64,000 nucleotides of DNA from positions 992,001 through 1,056,000 of the forward strand of contig NZ_CP136562.1 in the NCBI RefSeq assembly GCF_018215265.2. Reading direction: 5' to 3'. This DNA is from Paenarthrobacter sp. GOM3 (GTDB taxonomy: Bacteria; Actinomycetota; Actinomycetes; Actinomycetales; Micrococcaceae). Below, piece by piece: positions 9,071 to 17,479 of this stretch. Under the pieces are notes generated by a model. It made no database searches, was not told the origin of the DNA, and was given only the letters and a program-made list of their open reading frames with translations. Made by a program: the position numbers and the translations under genes. The first letter of the stretch is position 1, and every line of letters starts with the position of its first letter.

Positions 9071-10375
9071 ATGTCCACCTTTAAGTCGCTGGGGATTCCC
9101 AACTACCGCATCTGGTTCTTCGGTGCCCTGATCTCAAATATCGGCACCTGGATGCAGCGTACTGCGCAGGACTGGTTGGTGTTTGACCACCTGACCGCGC
9201 ACGACGCCGGCGCCATGGGCATTACCCTGGCCCTCCAGCTGGGTCCGCAGCTCTTCCTTGCCCCGTGGGCGGGCTTGCTGGCCGACCGCTACAGCAGGCG
9301 GAAGCTGCTCCTCCTCACCCTGGTGGCCATGGCCCTGCTAAGCACCGGTCTTGGCATCCTGGTGCTTCTGGGAGTCGCGGAGTTATGGCACGTCTACATC
9401 TTTGCCCTGCTGCTGGGCATCGTGACGGCGCTGGACGCCCCGGTCCGCCAAACGTTCGTGTCAGAACTCGTCACCGACGATTACCTGCCCAACGCGGTGG
9501 CACTGAACAGCGCATCCTTCAACGTAGCCCGGATGATCGGTCCGGCAGTGTCCGGCATCCTCACGGTGGTGGTGGGGCCCGGCTGGGTCTTCCTCATCAA
9601 CACGGTGTCCTTCGCCGCGATGCTCTGGGCGCTCAAGCTGATACCGACGTCGTCACTGAGGGCGCAACCGCGCGCTGCTCCAGGTAAGGGGCGCATCCGC
9701 GAAGGCCTTCGGTACGTCCGGGGACGGCCTGATATCCAGGTGGTCCTGGTGGCCATCTTCATCGTGGGCACGTTCGGCCTCAATTTTCCGCTGTTCATCG
9801 CTGCGATGGTAGGCACCCAGTTCGGTATGGACGCCGGCGCTTTTGGGGCCTTGAGTTCAGTCATGGCCATCGGCTCAGTGACCGGAGCGCTGCTCTCTGC
9901 CCGACGCGGCCGGCCCCGCCTGAGACTGATCTTCCTGGCAGCCGGCGGTTTCGGTGTCTCCAGCACGCTCGCTGCGCTGGCGCCCAACGCCACGCTTTTC
10001 GGACTTGCGCTGGTTCCCTGCGGCTTGTTCGCGCTCACCCTCATCACCAGTGCCAACGGGTACGTGCAATCAACCACGGAGGCCGTCATGCGGGGGCGGG
10101 TCATGTCTTTGTACATGGCAATCTTCATGGGCGGGACACCGATTGGTGCCCCGCTGGTGGGGTGGGTGGCGAACGTCGGCGGTCCGCGCTGGGCGGTGGG
10201 CGTCGCCGCGATAGCGGGCGTCAGCACCGCCGTCGTCGGTTTGGTGTGGATCATCCGCGCGAAGCAATTAAGGCTCCGCTTTGATCGGCGGGCGCGCGGC
10301 CTGAAGCATTTCCGGGTGGAGTCGTTGCTTACCCCTCCCGGCACGGAAGAGGGCGACGGCGGTTCCGGGCGTTAA
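9071..10375 (+). CDS. MFS transporter, EntS/MFS_3-type exporter
   Basis: 434 residues with about 12 hydrophobic segments, starting MSTFKSLGIPNYRIWFFG at an ATG with GGTGG upstream. The N-terminal block GTWMQRTAQDWLVFDHLT and the loop GLLADRYSRRKLLLLTL (motif A) are typical of the MFS_3 transmembrane-effector group that includes EntS-like exporters and macrolide efflux relatives. A long cytoplasmic C-terminal tail follows the last TM. The substrate cannot be told. It faces serC with 70 bases between the stops; a 12-bp perfect palindrome GACGGCGCCGTC lies there at 10381-10392 but without a T-tract. Confidence 0.82.
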   Translation: MSTFKSLGIPNYRIWFFGALISNIGTWMQRTAQDWLVFDHLTAHDAGAMGITLALQLGPQLFLAPWAGLLADRYSRRKLLLLTLVAMALLSTGLGILVLLGVAELWHVYIFALLLGIVTALDAPVRQTFVSELVTDDYLPNAVALNSASFNVARMIGPAVSGILTVVVGPGWVFLINTVSFAAMLWALKLIPTSSLRAQPRAAPGKGRIREGLRYVRGRPDIQVVLVAIFIVGTFGLNFPLFIAAMVGTQFGMDAGAFGALSSVMAIGSVTGALLSARRGRPRLRLIFLAAGGFGVSSTLAALAPNATLFGLALVPCGLFALTLITSANGYVQSTTEAVMRGRVMSLYMAIFMGGTPIGAPLVGWVANVGGPRWAVGVAAIAGVSTAVVGLVWIIRAKQLRLRFDRRARGLKHFRVESLLTPPGTEEGDGGSGR

Positions 10376-10445
10376 GCGGCGACGGCGCCGTCCGGCTTTA
10401 CCGAACGACGCCGACCCCTGGGTCCAGCTGAATTCTTACCGTGGA

Positions 10446-11687
<1,242 letters not shown>

Positions 11688-11729
11688 TCATAGTCCGCCA
11701 CGTGGAACGCGGAGCAACCGGATGCGACC

Positions 11730-11764
11730 GGAATTATCCAGAGTAATTCCAAATAAGCTAGGCT
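11730..11764. promoter_or_regulatory. Dyad GGAATTA-N7-TAATTCC and promoter-like boxes between serC and the DtxR gene
   Basis: The inverted repeat GGAATTA / TAATTCC has its arms at 11730-11736 and 11744-11750. Just downstream, on the plus strand, two overlapping TANNNT boxes (TAAGCT 11754-11759 and TAGGCT 11759-11764) could be -10 elements for the DtxR gene, giving a leader of about 100 nt. The rest of the 294-base gap (11577-11870) shows no further structure. A regulator for the dyad is not identified; it does not match the classical DtxR box. Confidence 0.4.
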
Positions 11765-11870
11765 GGGGGTTGGCGTTCAAGGGGCAGCGGTGCACACCGG
11801 CTGCCCCGGCCAGGGACGCGGTACGGTGGAGATTACGCAAGGAAACTGCGTTCGAGGAGAGCTGAGCTGG

Positions 11871-12566
11871 ATGACGGATCTGATCGATACCACTGAGATG
11901 TATCTTCGGACCATTTTGGAGCTTGAAGAAGAGAACATTGTGGCGCTCAGGGCCCGCATCGCCGAGCGCTTGCGGCACTCCGGCCCCACGGTTTCGCAAA
12001 CCATCGGCCGCATGGAGCGCGATGGCCTGGTGATCGTTTCCAACGACCGCCACCTTGAACTGACCCAGATGGGCCGCAAGCGCGCCACTGAGGTCATGCG
12101 AAAGCACCGCCTGGCCGAGCGGCTCCTCGCCGATGTCATTGGCCTCGACTGGGCGTACGTCCACGATGAAGCCTGCCGCTGGGAACACGTGATGAGTGAG
12201 CGGGTTGAACGTCGGCTCTACGAACTCCTCGAACACCCCACCGAGTCCCCTTATGGCAATCCGATTCCAGGACTTGAAGCCCTCGGTGGCCTGCCGACAC
12301 AGACCATCCCGCGGCTCGACGTCAACCTGCTGCAGGCCATGGATGGCTACGCGTCCGATTCCCGGGTAGTGGTCAGCCGCCTTGCGGAGCCCATCCAGGT
12401 GGAACCGGAACTCCTCACCCAACTGGACGAGGGCGGAATCCGCCCCGGCGCCGCAGTGTCGTTGGAACGTGTTGGCGAATACATCTCCGTCCGGGTTCCC
12501 GGCATCGAGGGAGCGCTCGAGCTGCCGCCTGAGGTTGCAGCCCACGTGTTCGTCTCCCTGGGCTGA
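11871..12566 (+). CDS. Iron-dependent repressor, DtxR/IdeR family
   Basis: 231 residues; ATG at 11871 with GAGGAGA about 12 nt upstream. The alignment to DtxR is residue-exact by position: Met10, His79, Glu83, His98, Cys102, Glu105 and His106 (CRWEH), which form the two metal sites. An N-terminal winged helix-turn-helix is visible (LRHSGPTVSQTIGRMERDGL), then the dimerisation domain and a C-terminal SH3-like domain (about 150-231). Cys102 favours Fe(II) over the manganese-responsive MntR type. It represses iron uptake genes when iron is replete. It is divergent from serC and upstream of the first cell-wall hydrolase, which has its own leader. Confidence 0.92.
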   Translation: MTDLIDTTEMYLRTILELEEENIVALRARIAERLRHSGPTVSQTIGRMERDGLVIVSNDRHLELTQMGRKRATEVMRKHRLAERLLADVIGLDWAYVHDEACRWEHVMSERVERRLYELLEHPTESPYGNPIPGLEALGGLPTQTIPRLDVNLLQAMDGYASDSRVVVSRLAEPIQVEPELLTQLDEGGIRPGAAVSLERVGEYISVRVPGIEGALELPPEVAAHVFVSLG

Positions 12567-12819
12567 CGCCTCCCTGGGCTCGCGCGTCCCGGCCTGACGT
12601 GTCGCCGGGTGACGGGTTCTTCGCCGGGCAACGTAGTTTGCCGTGTCAAACCTCACTTTCGCGCCCTGCGCGACAGTGTGACCTGCGGTTTTCCGGGATA
12701 GATGATAAGGGCCCCCGGCATCACGCGCTTTCCTGTTGATAACGAATTTATTACTGCAGGCTTTAATCGCCTATAGTTATCTACTAGCGCCGATACCAAA
12801 GCGTTACCTGATCCGGAGC

Positions 12820-13040
12820 CGAGCTCTGCCAGCGGATCAGGTGTGCCATCCACCACTGACAGAGGCGGGGGAACCACAAGCGGCTGTCTAAAGAAGCAGC
12901 CTTGGGGTGAAGTCCGCAGCAGAAGTGCCCATTTATGCAAGTCCCTCCTGGGATACCTGTGTGCCGTGAGCGCTTCGTGCGGACCGGGTCTTTGAACTCT
13001 CTGACCCGAATCCGACAGCTAACTTCGCAGGCTTTTCAGA
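12820..13040 (+). ncRNA. ydaO/yuaA-type c-di-AMP riboswitch (first copy)
   Basis: The 486-base gap between the DtxR gene and the M23 peptidase holds the conserved blocks of this class: GCTCTGCC near 12823, GGCGGGGGAACCAC near 12864-12877, TTGGGGTGAA near 12902-12911, and ATCCGACAGCTAACTTCGCA near 13010-13029 before the ribosome-binding site. The distal blocks match those of the second copy closely. An AT-rich stretch at about 12727-12785, unusual for this GC-rich DNA, is the likely promoter. In the family, c-di-AMP binding lowers expression of cell-wall hydrolases and related functions. Boundaries are approximate. Confidence 0.85.
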
Positions 13041-13052
13041 GAGGAATAGAGT

Positions 13053-13883
13053 TTGACATCGCAGAACGTCAGGGGTCGTCGCCGCGCGACCGGCCCCGCT
13101 GTTGAGCTGCGGCCAGCCCGCGCCACAATGGAGATCCGGCCCCGCGACACTGAGCGCCAAGTCCGCCGCCGTAAGAGCCCATTGCGCCAGGTTGCCGACT
13201 TTGCCGCAGCCAGTGGCGTCGGGCAGAAAGCCGGAGTGGCACTCGCCGCCACCGGCTTGGCCCTGACTGTCGGACTGCCGGCCACAAGCCCCGTGATGGC
13301 AACGTCGGAGTCGGGCCAAACTGAGTCCGCCCTTGCCGTATCCGGCGGCAGCCAGCCAGAGGTTTCCGCGGCCGCGTCGGCAAAGATCGACTTCAGCCGC
13401 GCTGCCGTTGCCACCGCAGCCGACCCTGACGGCAAGCTGAAGCAGTTGCTCAGCGCCCAGTCGGTCGGCAGCATCCAGCGCGCCTCATCCGTAGGAACCC
13501 TTGCCAGCCCCCTGGACACCCTGACGACGGCCTCGCCCTTTGGCTACCGGGTCAGCCCCCTCACGGGCGGCACCGGCGACTTCCACCGCGGCCAGGACTT
13601 CGTCGCCCAGTGCGGCACGGCCGTACATGCAGCTGCCACTGGCAAGGTCACCTTTGCCGGCTGGCACGAGTACGGCGGAGGCAACCGCGTGGTCATCGAT
13701 CACGGCAATGGCCTCGAGACCACGTACAACCACCTGTCGTCCTTCACCGTCAAAGTTGGCCAGACCGTCACCCGCGGCGATACCGTCGCACTGAGCGGCA
13801 CCACGGGCGCTTCCACGGGCTGCCACCTCCACTTCGAGGTCCAGGTCAACGGCGAAGTTGTCGACCCCATGGGCTGGCTTTAA
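13053..13883 (+). CDS. Secreted M23-family peptidoglycan endopeptidase
   Basis: 276 residues from a TTG at 13053, preceded by AGAGAGGAA. The basic N-terminus leads to a hydrophobic segment (about 58-82, AGVALAATGLALTVGLPATS), an export signal. Residues 160-276 are an M23/LytM domain with both zinc motifs: His178 and Asp182 (HRGQD) and His258/His260 (HLHFE). A Ser/Ala-rich linker lies between. It should cleave peptide cross-bridges in the cell wall outside the membrane. A c-di-AMP riboswitch controls it. Its N-terminal region resembles those of the next two hydrolases, pointing to duplication of the export module. Confidence 0.9.
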   Translation: MTSQNVRGRRRATGPAVELRPARATMEIRPRDTERQVRRRKSPLRQVADFAAASGVGQKAGVALAATGLALTVGLPATSPVMATSESGQTESALAVSGGSQPEVSAAASAKIDFSRAAVATAADPDGKLKQLLSAQSVGSIQRASSVGTLASPLDTLTTASPFGYRVSPLTGGTGDFHRGQDFVAQCGTAVHAAATGKVTFAGWHEYGGGNRVVIDHGNGLETTYNHLSSFTVKVGQTVTRGDTVALSGTTGASTGCHLHFEVQVNGEVVDPMGWL

Positions 13884-13900
13884 TCCAGTTGATGGTTGTC

Positions 13901-13965
13901 TCTCGAATTTCGAGACACCCCGTGACCTGAATGTGACATTCGCGTTCAACTGTTGTACCGTACAA
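13901..13965. promoter_or_regulatory. Two short dyads ahead of the second riboswitch
   Basis: TCTCGAA/TTCGAGA (13901-13907 and 13909-13915) follows the M23 stop by 18 bases, and the perfect palindrome TTGTAC-C-GTACAA lies at 13953-13965 just before the second riboswitch. The latter overlaps where a promoter for the riboswitch transcript is expected. Neither has a T-tract, so they look more like operators than terminators. No regulator is assigned. Confidence 0.35.
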
Positions 13966-13984
13966 AGCGCATCGGCTTTTTAGG

Positions 13985-14180
13985 GGGCCGGTGCACTTGA
14001 GTGGATTGCCTAGCTCTGCCACCACTCGAGGTCCGTTCGCATAAATCGTCTGGCAGGGGCGGGGGAACCACTTCTGGTCTTCGCAAGAAGACCTTGGGGT
14101 TAAGTCGCAAAAGCTTCCTTGAAGCAGCGCGGCCGGATGACTCCCATCCGAATCCGACAGCTCACCTCGCAGGCATTGGG
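13985..14180 (+). ncRNA. ydaO/yuaA-type c-di-AMP riboswitch (second copy)
   Basis: The region repeats the blocks of the first copy in the same order: GCTCTGCCACC near 14014, GGGGCGGGGGAACCAC near 14056-14071, CTTGGGGTTAAG near 14093, and AATCCGACAGCTCACCTCGC near 14151-14170. The ribosome-binding site GGGAGAGG and GTG start of the NlpC/P60 gene follow directly. The spacer stem-loops differ in sequence from copy one, as expected for independently evolving switches. Boundaries are approximate. Confidence 0.85.
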
Positions 14181-14193
14181 AGAGGCTACCTAC

Positions 14194-14934
14194 GTGTCAT
14201 CACGCACTACCCCTGCGCGCCACCGCGCTGAATCGGTTCGTACGAACCCCTTGAACACTCTTTCCAAGGCTGTTTCGTCCAACGCCGGTACCGTTGGCCG
14301 TCAGGCCGTCGTTCTGGCAGCAGCCTCAGGCCTTGTCCTCAGCGTCGGCCTCCCGGCCACTGCAGCTGACACCGATGTCTCCAAGTCGGAAGCCTCCAGC
14401 ACCCAACAGCTGGTCGCCACCGCCGTCGTCACGGCAGAGCCCACCGCCACCGTAGCCTTCGAGAGCCCGGTCGTGGCCACCAAGGAAGCCCCCAAGGTTG
14501 TCCAGCGTGCATCGCAGGTTACCCAGCGCGCCACCGGTTCCCAGGATGCCGCAGCAGCGGTCACCGCTAAGTCCTCCGAGGCTACCGACGGTGCTGCAAG
14601 CGCCGCTGCCTCGGGCCTTGCCGCTATTGCCTACACCGGCATCGGCCACCCCTACGTGTGGGGCGGCACCACGCCCAACGGCTGGGACTGCTCCGGCTTC
14701 ACCCAGTGGGTCTACGCACAGGCTGGCATCAGCATTCCCCGCGTCAACGCCTGGACGGCCATGAAGCCCACCAGCAACCCGGCCCCCGGCGACCTGGTCA
14801 TGCAGAACGGCGGAGCCCACGTCGGCATCTACGTCGGCAACGGCATGATGATCAGCGCACTGAACCCGAGCCAGGGCACCCTCCTGCACTCGGCAGCCTC
14901 CACGGGCACCTCTTCCTTCTTCACCCTTCGCTAG
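14194..14934 (+). CDS. Secreted NlpC/P60 peptidoglycan hydrolase
   Basis: The GTG at 14194 sits 7-8 nt after GGGAGAGG and just after the riboswitch; the longer ATG frame from 14119 would run through the riboswitch core and was rejected. 246 residues: basic N-terminus, hydrophobic export segment at 36-57 (RQAVVLAAASGLVLSVGLPA), an Ala/Thr/Val-rich linker to about 140, and an NlpC/P60 domain with catalytic Cys166 (GWDCSGF), His209 (GGAHVGIYVG) and a polar third residue near Asn224. It probably cuts D-Glu-DAP type bonds in wall peptides. The last 100 bases before the next gene show no terminator, so the third hydrolase may be co-transcribed. Confidence 0.9.
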   Translation: MSSRTTPARHRAESVRTNPLNTLSKAVSSNAGTVGRQAVVLAAASGLVLSVGLPATAADTDVSKSEASSTQQLVATAVVTAEPTATVAFESPVVATKEAPKVVQRASQVTQRATGSQDAAAAVTAKSSEATDGAASAAASGLAAIAYTGIGHPYVWGGTTPNGWDCSGFTQWVYAQAGISIPRVNAWTAMKPTSNPAPGDLVMQNGGAHVGIYVGNGMMISALNPSQGTLLHSAASTGTSSFFTLR

Positions 14935-15034
14935 AAAACATCCGGTTCGGGGCCGGCCAGCATACCCCCCCAAGTGCTGGCTGCCCATTACCCGCGTGTA
15001 ACCTCACTGCGCGCGGATACGAGAAGAGAAAATC

Positions 15035-15814
15035 ATGACCAGTGCAAACAAGGTTGCACGGCATCGTGCTGCGGCCCCCAAGACCAGCTCGCTTGCCATC
15101 ATTGCCAAGGCCGTCGGCGGCAACGCCGGTACCGTAGGCCGCCAGGCGGCCGTTATCGCAGCGGCTTCCGGTTTGGTCCTGACCAGCGGTGTCGCAGCGA
15201 ACGCCGCCGAGACCAACGTTGACCGCGAATCCACGGCGACCTCCGCCCTTGACGTCCAGGCAGTGGTCCAGTCGACCATCGCCGCGGACTCCACGGTGGC
15301 CATCTCCTACGAACGTCCCGTCGTCACCACGGTGGAAGCTCCGGCTCCCGTGGAGACGAAGGCCCCTGCCAAGGCTGAGGCCAAGGCAACGGAGAGCGGC
15401 ACCACGGCTGCTCCCGCCGGCAACGCGACGTTGGCCGTCAACAGCTCGGCTACGGCCGCCAAGGCTCCGGCAGCTTCCAGCGGCCTCGGTGCAGCTATTG
15501 CCGCCGCAGCGTACGCCCAGCTCGGCGTGACCCAGGACTGCACCATGCTGGTGACCAACTCCCTGGCAGCCGTGGGCATCCACTTCCATGACTGGCCGGC
15601 CGGCTACCTCTCTTTGGGCCGAACCGTCAGTGCAGCAGAAGCGCAGCCGGGTGACCTCGCCTACTACGCCAACGGCGGTTTGGCCGGACAGGCCCACATC
15701 GCTGTTTACGTCGGCAACGGCATGGCAGTCCACGGTGGATGGAACGGATCCACCACGGCACTGTTCAGCGTCAACGTCGGCTCCGGGCCGGTTTTCATCC
15801 GCGTCAACGGCTGA
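15035..15814 (+). CDS. Secreted NlpC/P60-like hydrolase, divergent catalytic motif
   Basis: 259 residues; ATG at 15035 with GAGAAGAG upstream. The first 60 residues are a near-copy of the previous gene's export module (NAGTVGRQAAVIAAASGLVL). A long Ala/Pro/Lys/Glu linker follows, then a C-terminal domain of 110 residues with Cys169 in TQDCTMLVTNSL, His221 in AHIAVYVGNGM and His233. The order Cys-His-His fits NlpC/P60/CHAP-type peptidases, but DCTML replaces the usual DCSGL, so activity is less certain. No riboswitch directly precedes it. A strong terminator follows the stop. Confidence 0.8.
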   Translation: MTSANKVARHRAAAPKTSSLAIIAKAVGGNAGTVGRQAAVIAAASGLVLTSGVAANAAETNVDRESTATSALDVQAVVQSTIAADSTVAISYERPVVTTVEAPAPVETKAPAKAEAKATESGTTAAPAGNATLAVNSSATAAKAPAASSGLGAAIAAAAYAQLGVTQDCTMLVTNSLAAVGIHFHDWPAGYLSLGRTVSAAEAQPGDLAYYANGGLAGQAHIAVYVGNGMAVHGGWNGSTTALFSVNVGSGPVFIRVNG

Positions 15815-15828
15815 TCAACGCACTTCCC

Positions 15829-15863
15829 GAACACCCCGCAGGCTTGAGGCCAGCGGGGTGTTC
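15829..15863 (+). terminator. Intrinsic terminator after the hydrolase cluster
   Basis: Perfect 11-bp stem GAACACCCCGC (15829-15839) / GCGGGGTGTTC (15853-15863) with a 13-nt loop, 15 bases after the stop codon, followed by CGCTTTA rather than a long T-tract. Confidence 0.75.
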
Positions 15864-16032
15864 CGCTTTAACCACGCATGAACTTTTGCCGACACCACAC
15901 GGGAAACGACAGAAAGATTCGTTGATACGGCATATAAGTGCTTACCCTTATCTTGTCGATCCACAGCCCGTACATGCAGAGGGCAGCCGGCCCTCGTGCC
16001 CCTGACGGGTGCGGCCGTGAAGAGGTACGTGC

Positions 16033-16533
16033 ATGCGCACACTCGTTCTGAATGCTGGATATGAACCGCTGGCGGTAATAACATTCCGCCGGGCGCTGGT
16101 CCTTGTGCTGACTGGGAAAGCGAGCGTAGTGGCCGAAGGCGACGAGCCTGTCGTCGGGCCACAGGAGATTCTCGGACGACCATCCGTGATCCTCCTCAAC
16201 CGCTACATTCGCCCCAAGTACAACAAGATCACCGCGGTGAGCCGCCGTGGCGTGCTTCGCCGCGACGGCCACCGCTGCGCCTATTGCGGGAAAACAGCGC
16301 ACACCATAGACCACGTCCACCCCAAATCCAGGGGTGGCGCGGATTCCTGGGAAAACCTGGTTGCGGCGTGCTTGAAATGCAATAACGCCAAGAGCGACCA
16401 CACGCTGGCTGAGATGGGTTGGAAACTCCGTTTCAAGCCCGGCGTACCCCAGGGAACCATGTGGCAGATCAAGGAACTCGAGAAACCTGCGCCGGACTGG
16501 GACCCGTTCCTGTTGCCGGAATCCGCTGCCTGA
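16033..16533 (+). CDS. HNH endonuclease domain protein
   Basis: 166 residues; ATG at 16033 with GAAGAGG upstream. The first 65 residues (MRTLVLNAGYEPLAVI...) are the usual N-terminal region of this conserved actinobacterial HNH group. The HNH/zinc part reads RCAYCGK, then HTIDHVHPKSRGG and NLVAACLKCNNAKSD, giving two CxxC pairs and the His/Asn/His core. The cellular role of this stand-alone group is not established; repair or recombination is often suggested. It is followed after 43 bases by the molybdenum cofactor genes, which have their own promoter, so no functional link is implied. Confidence 0.88.
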   Translation: MRTLVLNAGYEPLAVITFRRALVLVLTGKASVVAEGDEPVVGPQEILGRPSVILLNRYIRPKYNKITAVSRRGVLRRDGHRCAYCGKTAHTIDHVHPKSRGGADSWENLVAACLKCNNAKSDHTLAEMGWKLRFKPGVPQGTMWQIKELEKPAPDWDPFLLPESAA

Positions 16534-16564
16534 TCGATTTCTGCCGGACTCCGCCCGCCCCGGG

Positions 16565-16576
16565 TAATCTGGGCGG
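16565..16576 (+). promoter_or_regulatory. Leaderless promoter -10 box (TAATCT) for the MobA-like gene
   Basis: TAATCT at 16565-16570 ends exactly 6 nt before the ATG at 16577. No Shine-Dalgarno sequence is present. This is the layout of leaderless actinobacterial transcripts. Confidence 0.65.
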
Positions 16577-17479
16577 ATGGAGTTCAACGCCGTCGTCCTG
16601 GCGGGTGGCAGGGCCACCCGCCTCGGTGGCGTGCCCAAGCCGTCTTTGACGTACGACGGCGCCACCCTCCTTTCGCATGCCCTGCAGGCATCGCGCGGTG
16701 CAGCTGCGGTGGTTGTGGTGGGCCCCGACGGTTCAGGCAATGACCCAGCGTTACAAGAAGGCTTCCTCCGTGCGCGGGAGGAGCCGCCATTCGCAGGGCC
16801 TGCTGCTGCGATCGCCGCTGGGCTGGCCGCGCTGAGGGACCGGGCCTTGCAGTGCCCGTGGACGTTGGTGCTGGCTTGCGACATGCCACACGCTGCCCGC
16901 GGAGTGGATGCCCTTTGGGCGGCGCTCAAGAGGCATCCGGAGGTGGAAGGTGCCATGGCGGTGTCGGCGGACGGCCGAAAGCAGCCGTTGCTTGGGGTGT
17001 ACAGCACCGCGGCCTTGGAACGGAAAGTGGCGGAAGCCTCGAGCGGTTCCGGGTTAACGGACTCTTCTGTGTTCCGGCTGCTTGCTAGGCTGAACCTGCT
17101 GGATGTCGACGTCCCCGCCGGGGCCGCGGATGATGTGGATACGTGGGAGGACGCCACGGCATTGGGCATTGACTACGACTTGGAGGCGGACGTGAAGAGC
17201 CAGGAAGAGACGCTCGAGGAATGGTGCCGCACACTGCTGCAGGCGTTCGAGCTGGAAGGCGTCGAAGTGGACGTCAATGAGGTCCTCGCAGTCGCCGGAG
17301 TAGCCGCGCATTCAGTAGTGCGGCCCGCTGCTCCCTTGACCACCTTCATAGCCGGGTACGCGGCCGGAATGGCCCGGGGGATTGGCCAGGCAAGCGACGA
17401 TGCCTCCATGAATGCCGCTTTGGACCTGGCCCGCAAGGTAGCCAAGGAATACGCGGAGACCGGGACTGACGCCGAATGA
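16577..17479 (+). CDS. MobA-like molybdenum cofactor nucleotidyltransferase fused to DUF6457
   Basis: 300 residues. Residues 1-200 are a nucleotidyltransferase of the MobA/GlmU fold: VVLAGGRATRLGGVPKP at the N-terminus (the GG-x-S/T-R-x-G-x-x-K loop), LVLACDMPHAARG with the metal-binding Asp, and a DVDTWEDA motif before the domain end. Residues about 210-300 (LEEWCRTLLQAFELEG, then AAGMARG) match the DUF6457 helical domain. MobA attaches GMP to molybdopterin; the added domain is of unknown function. The ATGA overlap with moeA implies coupled translation. The product would supply cofactor to the YdeP-type enzyme downstream. Confidence 0.83.
   Translation: MEFNAVVLAGGRATRLGGVPKPSLTYDGATLLSHALQASRGAAAVVVVGPDGSGNDPALQEGFLRAREEPPFAGPAAAIAAGLAALRDRALQCPWTLVLACDMPHAARGVDALWAALKRHPEVEGAMAVSADGRKQPLLGVYSTAALERKVAEASSGSGLTDSSVFRLLARLNLLDVDVPAGAADDVDTWEDATALGIDYDLEADVKSQEETLEEWCRTLLQAFELEGVEVDVNEVLAVAGVAAHSVVRPAAPLTTFIAGYAAGMARGIGQASDDASMNAALDLARKVAKEYAETGTDAE

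Noticed and set aside
10381..10392. Palindrome GACGGCGCCGTC as a terminator between the MFS gene and serC
   Set aside because: No loop and no T-tract; too weak to call.
11688..12656. 322-residue minus-strand frame over the DtxR gene
   Set aside because: Antisense to a gene whose metal ligands align residue by residue with DtxR.
13053..13883. Resuscitation-promoting factor (Rpf) identity for a riboswitch-controlled hydrolase
   Set aside because: The catalytic domain is M23 (HxxxD and HLHFE), not the lysozyme-like Rpf fold, although Rpf genes often carry the same riboswitch class.
15868..17169. 433-residue minus-strand frame over the HNH and MobA genes
   Set aside because: Ser/Ala/Arg-rich antisense shadow of two genes with clear motifs.
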